Source of the DNA: Auanema rhodensis | Lineage: Eukaryota > Nematoda > Chromadorea > Rhabditida > Rhabditidae | DNA length: 64,000 nt | NCBI GenBank assembly: GCA_964057225.1 | Contig: OZ059899.1 | Location: 12,028,001 to 12,092,000 of the forward strand | Direction: 5' to 3' | Program-made: the position numbers and the translations under genes | Shown here: in pieces, positions 36,701 through 48,700 of the stretch | Position numbering within the stretch: position 1 is the stretch's first letter | How the letters are laid out: every line of letters begins with the position of its first letter | The notes under the pieces: model-generated | Seen by the model: only the letters and a program-made list of their open reading frames with translations | What the model was told of the DNA's origin: nothing | The model's database searches: none

Positions 36701-39700
36701 TCAGCAAGGGTCTCTGGCATCTTTTCAGGTCTGTTGTTGATGGATTGAGCAATAAGCTGGAGTTCAGGAGCGATCTGGTTGAGCTTAACAGAGTCGGCAA
36801 GAGTAGCTTGCTTATCAGCAGCATTACGAACTAACTCATCAACCTTTGACTTCAAGTCCTTCACAAGGTCGCTGTCGTTGACGACATCAGCGTTGTTGTT
36901 CTTCAACTCGTTCTCGTGGGCTTCGATGTTCTTGGCAAGCTGGTTAACTTCATCCTTAAGGTTGTCCATAACAGGAACAGCTCTCTCGGAATCAGCAAGT
37001 TGAACGTTGTTCAAAGCATCGGTAAGTTGTTTCAATTGATTGTTCATGTTCTTGTTATCCTCACGAAGCTTGTGCTCTTGTGGAAGTGACTTCTCGAGGG
37101 GTGAAGCCAAGCTCTTAGCTTGTTCCTTCATCTCATGAGCAGTTCGAGCCAATTGTGGTGTTGAGCTCTCGATGTCAGCTACATCGATTGAAGCAATGAT
37201 CTTCTGAAGCTTAGCAAGTTCCTCGTCAACGTTATCGATTGGTTGTGGTGATTGCAAAGCCTTGGCAATAGCTTCTACCTCTTCCTTGTCCTTGTTCAAC
37301 TTGGCTGTAACGTCGTTGAGCTTCTCTTCAGCTCGGACAGCTTCATCAAGTTGCTTGTCAGCCTTAGCGTTGAGGTCGTGTGTTCTGGCAATGAGCTTGT
37401 TCTTCTTCTCATCATCCATGCTGGCGGATGGTACAGCTTCAACGACGGCCATCAATTCAGCTAGTTTGGGTACGATGTTCTTCTTGAATTCAGAGAGTTC
37501 ATCAACAGATGCAAGTCCAGGTAAGACATCTTCAGCCTTCTTCAGCTCATCTTCAACATCCTTCAAAGCATTCTCAGCTCTCTTGGCTTCTTCTTCTTCG
37601 GCAGTCTTTTTGACCAAATCATCGGAAGTCTTATCAGACAACTGCTTCAAGTTGTTTTCGAGGTTGTCAGCCTTCTGGCGATCAGAAGCTGGAAGTGGAG
37701 CATCAGAAAGAGCAGCCAATTTGTCTGTCAAATCCTTGATCTTATCAAGCTTAGCTTGTAGAGCCTCAGCATTTTCATCTTCAGCCTTATCAGCAGCCTT
37801 CTTTCCTTTACCCTTCTTACTCTTCTTTGCTGGAGCAGCAGGTTGGGCAAGAGCGTTAGCTTGATCATCGATTTCAGCCAATTGCTTTTGAGCAGCCTTT
37901 ACAGCTTCGTTGTGTTTCTTCTTAGCTTCCTCAGCATCATCAAGCTTCTTGCGGAGCTCGTTTTGCTGATCTTCTGGAAGTTGGGCAAGGCTTCGGCGAA
38001 GTTCTTCAATCTGGTCTTCGGATAATTCTTCAATTGGCTTCTGTTGCAAGTCATTAACCTTGATGGTAATAAGTTGAATAACTTCTTCTTCTTCGGCTTG
38101 TTTCAAGCGATCCTTAGCTTCTTCAAGCGATTTCTCCAATTTAGGTAATTGTTCAGCCAGAGCAGCAATGATGTTGGCTTCGTCTGGCTTGACGTGCTTG
38201 TTTCCAGCTTGAAGTTCTTCCTTCTTCTCCTTGAGTACGTCCAATTGAGAACGAATAGCTGGGAGTTCGTGAGCTTCGAGGCTATCGATAACGTCAGCAG
38301 ATGGTAGATCAGCCAAATGGCTGTTAAGCTGGTTGAGTTCTTTCTTGATGTGCTCAATGGAATCCATCAAGTTCTTCTCTTCTTCGATTTCATTGGTCAA
38401 CTGGTCGAGAGCCTCAGCATATTGCTTATCAACCTGTTCAACATCAACATCTCTGAATCGTACGTCACTTAATGTGATCTCCAAAGGATTGAGGAGCTCA
38501 GATAGACGTTGCATGTTGCGCATCTTATCAGCCAGGATGTCAGATGTTCGGCTTGCTTCACGCAATTTCTGGAGGTCGTCCTTGACTTCGTCCAGACTGC
38601 GTACAGGCTTATTGAGAACGGCATCAAGTGGTTCGTGGGAACGTTCAAGTTCATCATCAGTCTCATTACGAGCATCAACGAACTCGTCCCAGTTGGTGGC
38701 ACGATCGTGGAGGATTGGAACGATCTGGTTGGCAGCATCTATGGTTTGGCGGAGAGCTTGGACAGTTGGTTCATCAGATGGAGCAGAAGCAACAATGTCT
38801 TCAGCATGCTTCACTTCCTTGGCTATCACTTCAGCAGATGGTCTATATTGCTCTGGAGATCCTTGGGCATCTTGAATAAGATTGTTAGCATCATTAACCA
38901 AGCGGGCAAGGTTGGATTGAGCAGGTACAGTCTTGGATTGAAGATCGGCAAGTTCCTTCTCCTTCTGTTGCTTCTCTTGCAGAGCAGCTTGGCGCTTCTG
39001 AAAAAATTGAATTAAGTTTGATGAAAATGAAAGATAAGTACTCACCTCAAGTAATTCTTGAGTAGTATTCAAGCGCTTCAGAAGCTCGTCATGTTCCTTC
39101 TTCTGTGCATCATCGAGAACATTGACATCTACGTTGGCAACATTCTCACGGAGCTTCTCCAAAGCATCACGGTCTCTGGCAATTGCTTGTAGAAGCTGCT
39201 CATCAGACAATTCAGATGGTTCGTCTGTGTACTTGGATGTGATGGCAAGCAAGTTGTCCTCAGCATCCTTGCGAGCACTGTTGAAGGCAGCAAGGGCAGC
39301 CATCTTATCTCCAACCATGTCACCAAGTTGTTTCAGAAGTTCTTTCAGTTTTGATAAATTCCAAGAGCTCTTCTGGCGTTCTTCATCACCTTCAGGTCCT
39401 TCAGGAATTTCGTCCATTAGAGCTTCGAGACGTGCCTTGGCAGATTGAAGGTCTTCAAGCGAAGCCTGTTGTTCAGCAAGGGTCTCTGGCATCTTTTCAG
39501 GTCTGTTGTTGATGGATTGAGCAATAAGCTGGAGTTCAGGAGCGATCTGGTTGAGCTTAACAGAGTCGGCAAGAGTAGCTTGCTTATCAGCAGCATTACG
39601 AACTAACTCATCAACCTTTGACTTCAAGTCCTTCACAAGGTCGCTGTCGTTGACGACATCAGCGTTGTTGTTCTTCAACTCGTTCTCGTGGGCTTCGATG

Positions 39701-42700
39701 TTCTTGGCAAGCTGGTTAACTTCATCCTTAAGGTTGTCCATAACAGGAACAGCTCTCTCGGAATCAGCAAGTTGAACGTTGTTCAAAGCATCGGTAAGTT
39801 GTTTCAATTGATTGTTCATGTTCTTGTTATCCTCACGAAGCTTGTGCTCTTGTGGAAGTGACTTCTCGAGGGGTGAAGCCAAGCTCTTAGCTTGTTCCTT
39901 CATCTCATGAGCAGTTCGAGCCAATTGTGGTGTTGAGCTCTCGATGTCAGCTACATCGATTGAAGCAATGATCTTCTGAAGCTTAGCAAGTTCCTCGTCA
40001 ACGTTATCGATTGGTTGTGGTGATTGCAAAGCCTTGGCAATAGCTTCTACCTCTTCCTTGTCCTTGTTCAACTTGGCTGTAACGTCGTTGAGCTTCTCTT
40101 CAGCTCGGACAGCTTCATCAAGTTGCTTGTCAGCCTTAGCGTTGAGGTCGTGTGTTCTGGCAATGAGCTTGTTCTTCTTCTCATCATCCATGCTGGCGGA
40201 TGGTACAGCTTCAACGACGGCCATCAATTCAGCTAGTTTGGGTACGATGTTCTTCTTGAATTCAGAGAGTTCATCAACAGATGCAAGTCCAGGTAAGACA
40301 TCTTCAGCCTTCTTCAGCTCATCTTCAACATCCTTCAAAGCATTCTCAGCTCTCTTGGCTTCTTCTTCTTCGGCAGTCTTTTTGACCAAATCATCGGAAG
40401 TCTTATCAGACAACTGCTTCAAGTTGTTTTCGAGGTTGTCAGCCTTCTGGCGATCAGAAGCTGGAAGTGGAGCATCAGAAAGAGCAGCCAATTTGTCTGT
40501 CAAATCCTTGATCTTATCAAGCTTAGCTTGTAGAGCCTCAGCATTTTCATCTTCAGCCTTATCAGCAGCCTTCTTTCCTTTACCCTTCTTACTCTTCTTT
40601 GCTGGAGCAGCAGGTTGGGCAAGAGCGTTAGCTTGATCATCGATTTCAGCCAATTGCTTTTGAGCAGCCTTTACAGCTTCGTTGTGTTTCTTCTTAGCTT
40701 CCTCAGCATCATCAAGCTTCTTGCGGAGCTCGTTTTGCTGATCTTCTGGAAGTTGGGCAAGGCTTCGGCGAAGTTCTTCAATCTGGTCTTCGGATAATTC
40801 TTCAATTGGCTTCTGTTGCAAGTCATTAACCTTGATGGTAATAAGTTGAATAACTTCTTCTTCTTCGGCTTGTTTCAAGCGATCCTTAGCTTCTTCAAGC
40901 GATTTCTCCAATTTAGGTAATTGTTCAGCCAGAGCAGCAATGATGTTGGCTTCGTCTGGCTTGACGTGCTTGTTTCCAGCTTGAAGTTCTTCCTTCTTCT
41001 CCTTGAGTACGTCCAATTGAGAACGAATAGCTGGGAGTTCGTGAGCTTCGAGGCTATCGATAACGTCAGCAGATGGTAGATCAGCCAAATGGCTGTTAAG
41101 CTGGTTGAGTTCTTTCTTGATGTGCTCAATGGAATCCATCAAGTTCTTCTCTTCTTCGATTTCATTGGTCAACTGGTCGAGAGCCTCAGCATATTGCTTA
41201 TCAACCTGTTCAACATCAACATCTCTGAATCGTACGTCACTTAATGTGATCTCCAAAGGATTGAGGAGCTCAGATAGACGTTGCATGTTGCGCATCTTAT
41301 CAGCCAGGATGTCAGATGTTCGGCTTGCTTCACGCAATTTCTGGAGGTCGTCCTTGACTTCGTCCAGACTGCGTACAGGCTTATTGAGAACGGCATCAAG
41401 TGGTTCGTGGGAACGTTCAAGTTCATCATCAGTCTCATTACGAGCATCAACGAACTCGTCCCAGTTGGTGGCACGATCGTGGAGGATTGGAACGATCTGG
41501 TTGGCAGCATCTATGGTTTGGCGGAGAGCTTGGACAGTTGGTTCATCAGATGGAGCAGAAGCAACAATGTCTTCAGCATGCTTCACTTCCTTGGCTATCA
41601 CTTCAGCAGATGGTCTATATTGCTCTGGAGATCCTTGGGCATCTTGAATAAGATTGTTAGCATCATTAACCAAGCGGGCAAGGTTGGATTGAGCAGGTAC
41701 AGTCTTGGATTGAAGATCGGCAAGTTCCTTCTCCTTCTGTTGCTTCTCTTGCAGAGCAGCTTGGCGCTTCTGAAAAAATTGAATTAAGTTTGATGAAAAT
41801 GAAAGATAAGTACTCACCTCAAGTAATTCTTGAGTAGTATTCAAGCGCTTCAGAAGCTCGTCATGTTCCTTCTTCTGTGCATCATCGAGAACATTGACAT
41901 CTACGTTGGCAACATTCTCACGGAGCTTCTCCAAAGCATCACGGTCTCTGGCAATTGCTTGTAGAAGCTGCTCATCAGACAATTCAGATGGTTCGTCTGT
42001 GTACTTGGATGTGATGGCAAGCAAGTTGTCCTCAGCATCCTTGCGAGCACTGTTGAAGGCAGCAAGGGCAGCCATCTTATCTCCAACCATGTCACCAAGT
42101 TGTTTCAGAAGTTCTTTCAGTTTTGATAAATTCCAAGAGCTCTTCTGGCGTTCTTCATCACCTTCAGGTCCTTCAGGAATTTCGTCCATTAGAGCTTCGA
42201 GACGTGCCTTGGCAGATTGAAGGTCTTCAAGCGAAGCCTGTTGTTCAGCAAGGGTCTCTGGCATCTTTTCAGGTCTGTTGTTGATGGATTGAGCAATAAG
42301 CTGGAGTTCAGGAGCGATCTGGTTGAGCTTAACAGAGTCGGCAAGAGTAGCTTGCTTATCAGCAGCATTACGAACTAACTCATCAACCTTTGACTTCAAG
42401 TCCTTCACAAGGTCGCTGTCGTTGACGACATCAGCGTTGTTGTTCTTCAACTCGTTCTCGTGGGCTTCGATGTTCTTGGCAAGCTGGTTAACTTCATCCT
42501 TAAGGTTGTCCATAACAGGAACAGCTCTCTCGGAATCAGCAAGTTGAACGTTGTTCAAAGCATCGGTAAGTTGTTTCAATTGATTGTTCATGTTCTTGTT
42601 ATCCTCACGAAGCTTGTGCTCTTGTGGAAGTGACTTCTCGAGGGGTGAAGCCAAGCTCTTAGCTTGTTCCTTCATCTCATGAGCAGTTCGAGCCAATTGT

Positions 42701-45700
42701 GGTGTTGAGCTCTCGATGTCAGCTACATCGATTGAAGCAATGATCTTCTGAAGCTTAGCAAGTTCCTCGTCAACGTTATCGATTGGTTGTGGTGATTGCA
42801 AAGCCTTGGCAATAGCTTCTACCTCTTCCTTGTCCTTGTTCAACTTGGCTGTAACGTCGTTGAGCTTCTCTTCAGCTCGGACAGCTTCATCAAGTTGCTT
42901 GTCAGCCTTAGCGTTGAGGTCGTGTGTTCTGGCAATAAGCTTGTTCTTCTTCTCATCATCCATGCTGGCGGATGGTACAGCTTCAACGACGGCCATCAAT
43001 TCAGCTAGTTTGGGTACGATGTTCTTCTTGAATTCAGAGAGTTCATCAACAGATGCAAGTCCAGGTAAGACATCTTCAGCCTTCTTCAGCTCATCTTCAA
43101 CATCCTTCAAAGCATTCTCAGCTCTCTTGGCTTCTTCTTCTTCGGCAGTCTTTTTGACCAAATCATCGGAAGTCTTATCAGACAACTGCTTCAAGTTGTT
43201 TTCGAGGTTGTCAGCCTTCTGGCGATCAGAAGCTGGAAGTGGAGCATCAGAAAGAGCAGCCAATTTGTCTGTCAAATCCTTGATCTTATCAAGCTTAGCT
43301 TGTAGAGCCTCAGCATTTTCATCTTCAGCCTTATCAGCAGCCTTCTTTCCTTTACCCTTCTTACTCTTCTTTGCTGGAGCAGCAGGTTGGGCAAGAGCGT
43401 TAGCTTGATCATCGATTTCAGCCAATTGCTTTTGAGCAGCCTTTACAGCTTCGTTGTGTTGCTTCTTAGCTTCCTCAGCATCATCAAGCTTCTTGCGGAG
43501 CTCGTTTTGCTGATCTTCTGGAAGTTGGGCAAGGCTTCGGCGAAGTTCTTCAATCTGGTCTTCGGATAATTCTTCAATTGGCTTCTGTTGCAAGTCATTA
43601 ACCTTGATGGTAATAAGTTGAATAACTTCTTCTTCTTCGGCTTGTTTCAAGCGATCCTTAGCTTCTTCAAGCGATTTCTCCAATTTAGGTAATTGTTCAG
43701 CCAGAGCAGCAATGATGTTGGCTTCGTCTGGCTTGACGTGCTTGTTTCCAGCTTGAAGTTCTTCCTTCTTCTCCTTGAGTACGTCCAATTGAGAACGAAT
43801 AGCTGGGAGTTCGTGAGCTTCGAGGCTATCGATAACGTCAGCAGATGGTAGATCAGCCAAATGGCTGTTAAGCTGGTTGAGTTCTTTCTTGATGTGCTCA
43901 ATGGAATCCATCAAGTTCTTCTCTTCTTCGATTTCATTGGTCAACTGGTCGAGAGCCTCAGCATATTGCTTATCAACCTGTTCAACATCAACATCTCTGA
44001 ATCGTACGTCACTTAATGTGATCTCCAAAGGATTGAGGAGCTCAGATAGACGTTGCATGTTGCGCATCTTATCAGCCAGGATGTCAGATGTTCGGCTTGC
44101 TTCACGCAATTTCTGGAGGTCGTCCTTGACTTCGTCCAGACTGCGTACAGGCTTATTGAGAACGGCATCAAGTGGTTCGTGGGAACGTTCAAGTTCATCA
44201 TCAGTCTCATTACGAGCATCAACGAACTCGTCCCAGTTGGTGGCACGATCGTGGAGGATTGGAACGATCTGGTTGGCAGCATCTATGGTTTGGCGGAGAG
44301 CTTGGACAGTTGGTTCATCAGATGGAGCAGAAGCAACAATGTCTTCAGCATGCTTCACTTCCTTGGCTATCACTTCAGCAGATGGTCTATATTGCTCTGG
44401 AGATCCTTGGGCATCTTGAATAAGATTGTTAGCATCATTAACCAAGCGGGCAAGGTTGGATTGAGCAGGTACAGTCTTGGATTGAAGATCGGCAAGTTCC
44501 TTCTCCTTCTGTTGCTTCTCTTGCAGAGCAGCTTGGCGCTTCTGAAAAAATTGAATTAAGTTTGATGAAAATGAAAGATAAGTACTCACCTCAAGTAATT
44601 CTTGAGTAGTATTCAAGCGCTTCAGAAGCTCGTCATGTTCCTTCTTCTGTGCATCATCGAGAACATTGACATCTACGTTGGCAACATTCTCACGGAGCTT
44701 CTCCAAAGCATCACGGTCTCTGGCAATTGCTTGTAGAAGCTGCTCATCAGACAATTCAGATGGTTCGTCTGTGTACTTGGATGTGATGGCAAGCAAGTTG
44801 TCCTCAGCATCCTTGCGAGCACTGTTGAAGGCAGCAAGGGCAGCCATCTTATCTCCAACCATGTCACCAAGTTGTTTCAGAAGTTCTTTCAGTTTTGATA
44901 AATTCCAAGAGCTCTTCTGGCGTTCTTCATCACCTTCAGGTCCTTCAGGAATTTCGTCCATTAGAGCTTCGAGACGTGCCTTGGCAGATTGAAGGTCTTC
45001 AAGCGAAGCCTGTTGTTCAGCAAGGGTCTCTGGCATCTTTTCAGGTCTGTTGTTGATGGATTGAGCAATAAGCTGGAGTTCAGGAGCGATCTGGTTGAGC
45101 TTAACAGAGTCGGCAAGAGTAGCTTGCTTATCAGCAGCATTACGAACTAACTCATCAACCTTTGACTTCAAGTCCTTCACAAGGTCGCTGTCGTTGACGA
45201 CATCAGCGTTGTTGTTCTTCAACTCGTTCTCGTGGGCTTCGATGTTCTTGGCAAGCTGGTTAACTTCATCCTTAAGGTTGTCCATAACAGGAACAGCTCT
45301 CTCGGAATCAGCAAGTTGAACGTTGTTCAAAGCATCGGTAAGTTGTTTCAATTGATTGTTCATGTTCTTGTTATCCTCACGAAGCTTGTGCTCTTGTGGA
45401 AGTGACTTCTCGAGGGGTGAAGCCAAGCTCTTAGCTTGTTCCTTCATCTCATGAGCAGTTCGAGCCAATTGTGGTGTTGAGCTCTCGATGTCAGCTACAT
45501 CGATTGAAGCAATGATCTTCTGAAGCTTAGCAAGTTCCTCGTCAACGTTATCGATTGGTTGTGGTGATTGCAAAGCCTTGGCAATAGCTTCTACCTCTTC
45601 CTTGTCCTTGTTCAACTTGGCTGTAACGTCGTTGAGCTTCTCTTCAGCTCGGACAGCTTCATCAAGTTGCTTGTCAGCCTTAGCGTTGAGGTCGTGTGTT

Positions 45701-48700
45701 CTGGCAATGAGCTTGTTCTTCTTCTCATCATCCATGCTGGCGGATGGTACAGCTTCAACGACGGCCATCAATTCAGCTAGTTTGGGTACGATGTTCTTCT
45801 TGAATTCAGAGAGTTCATCAACAGATGCAAGTCCAGGTAAGACATCTTCAGCCTTCTTCAGCTCATCTTCAACATCCTTCAAAGCATTCTCAGCTCTCTT
45901 GGCTTCTTCTTCTTCGGCAGTCTTTTTGACCAAATCATCGGAAGTCTTATCAGACAACTGCTTCAAGTTGTTTTCGAGGTTGTCAGCCTTCTGGCGATCA
46001 GAAGCTGGAAGTGGAGCATCAGAAAGAGCAGCCAATTTGTCTGTCAAATCCTTGATCTTATCAAGCTTAGCTTGTAGAGCCTCAGCATTTTCATCTTCAG
46101 CCTTATCAGCAGCCTTCTTTCCTTTACCCTTCTTACTCTTCTTTGCTGGAGCAGCAGGTTGGGCAAGAGCGTTAGCTTGATCATCGATTTCAGCCAATTG
46201 CTTTTGAGCAGCCTTTACAGCTTCGTTGTGTTTCTTCTTAGCTTCCTCAGCATCATCAAGCTTCTTGCGGAGCTCGTTTTGCTGATCTTCTGGAAGTTGG
46301 GCAAGGCTTCGGCGAAGTTCTTCAATCTGGTCTTCGGATAATTCTTCAATTGGCTTCTGTTGCAAGTCATTAACCTTGATGGTAATAAGTTGAATAACTT
46401 CTTCTTCTTCGGCTTGTTTCAAGCGATCCTTAGCTTCTTCAAGCGATTTCTCCAATTTAGGTAATTGTTCAGCCAGAGCAGCAATGATGTTGGCTTCGTC
46501 TGGCTTGACGTGCTTGTTTCCAGCTTGAAGTTCTTCCTTCTTCTCCTTGAGTACGTTCAATTGAGAACGAATAGCTGGGAGTTCGTGAGCTTCGAGGCTA
46601 TCGATAACGTCAGCAGATGGTAGATCAGCCAAATGGCTGTTAAGCTGGTTGAGTTCTTTCTTGATGTGCTCAATGGAATCCATCAAGTTCTTCTCTTCTT
46701 CGATTTCATTGGTCAACTGGTCGAGAGCCTCAGCATATTGCTTATCAACCTGTTCAACATCAACATCTCTGAATCGTACGTCACTTAATGTGATCTCCAA
46801 AGGATTGAGGAGCTCAGATAGACGTTGCATGTTGCGCATCTTATCAGCCAGGATGTCAGATGTTCGGCTTGCTTCACGCAATTTCTGGAGGTCGTCCTTG
46901 ACTTCGTCCAGACTGCGTACAGGCTTATTGAGAACGGCATCAAGTGGTTCGTGGGAACGTTCAAGTTCATCATCAGTCTCATTACGAGCATCAACGAACT
47001 CGTCCCAGTTGGTGGCACGATCGTGGAGGATTGGAACGATCTGGTTGGCAGCATCTATGGTTTGGCGGAGAGCTTGGACAGTTGGTTCATCAGATGGAGC
47101 AGAAGCAACAATGTCTTCAGCATGCTTCACTTCCTTGGCTATCACTTCAGCAGATGGTCTATATTGCTCTGGAGATCCTTGGGCATCTTGAATAAGATTG
47201 TTAGCATCATTAACCAAGCGGGCAAGGTTGGATTGAGCAGGTACAGTCTTGGATTGAAGATCGGCAAGTTCCTTCTCCTTCTGTTGCTTCTCTTGCAGAG
47301 CAGCTTGGCGCTTCTGAAAAAATTGAATTAAGTTTGATGAAAATGAAAGATAAGTACTCACCTCAAGTAATTCTTGAGTAGTATTCAAGCGCTTCAGAAG
47401 CTCGTCATGTTCCTTCTTCTGTGCATCATCGAGAACATTGACATCTACGTTGGCAACATTCTCACGGAGCTTCTCCAAAGCATCACGGTCTCTGGCAATT
47501 GCTTGTAGAAGCTGCTCATCAGACAATTCAGATGGTTCGTCTGTGTACTTGGATGTGATGGCAAGCAAGTTGTCCTCAGCATCCTTGCGAGCACTGTTGA
47601 AGGCAGCAAGGGCAGCCATCTTATCTCCAACCATGTCACCAAGTTGTTTCAGAAGTTCTTTCAGTTTTGATAAATTCCAAGAGCTCTTCTGGCGTTCTTC
47701 ATCACCTTCAGGTCCTTCAGGAATTTCGTCCATTAGAGCTTCGAGACGTGCCTTGGCAGATTGAAGGTCTTCAAGCGAAGCCTGTTGTTCAGCAAGGGTC
47801 TCTGGCATCTTTTCAGGTCTGTTGTTGATGGATTGAGCAATAAGCTGGAGTTCAGGAGCGATCTGGTTGAGCTTAACAGAGTCGGCAAGAGTAGCTTGCT
47901 TATCAGCAGCATTACGAACTAACTCATCAACCTTTGACTTCAAGTCCTTCACAAGGTCGCTGTCGTTGACGACATCAGCGTTGTTGTTCTTCAACTCGTT
48001 CTCGTGGGCTTCGATGTTCTTGGCAAGCTGGTTAACTTCATCCTTAAGGTTGTCCATAACAGGAACAGCTCTCTCGGAATCAGCAAGTTGAACGTTGTTC
48101 AAAGCATCGGTAAGTTGTTTCAATTGATTGTTCATGTTCTTGTTATCCTCACGAAGCTTGTGCTCTTGTGGAAGTGACTTCTCGAGGGGTGAAGCCAAGC
48201 TCTTAGCTTGTTCCTTCATCTCATGAGCAGTTCGAGCCAATTGTGGTGTTGAGCTCTCGATGTCAGCTACATCGATTGAAGCAATGATCTTCTGAAGCTT
48301 AGCAAGTTCCTCGTCAACGTTATCGATTGGTTGTGGTGATTGCAAAGCCTTGGCAATAGCTTCTACCTCTTCCTTGTCCTTGTTCAACTTGGCTGTAACG
48401 TCGTTGAGCTTCTCTTCAGCTCGGACAGCTTCATCAAGTTGCTTGTCAGCCTTAGCGTTGAGGTCGTGTGTTCTGGCAATGAGCTTGTTCTTCTTCTCAT
48501 CATCCATGCTGGCGGATGGTACAGCTTCAACGACGGCCATCAATTCAGCTAGTTTGGGTACGATGTTCTTCTTGAATTCAGAGAGTTCATCAACAGATGC
48601 AAGTCCAGGTAAGACATCTTCAGCCTTCTTCAGCTCATCTTCAACATCCTTCAAAGCATTCTCAGCTCTCTTGGCTTCTTCTTCTTCGGCAGTCTTTTTG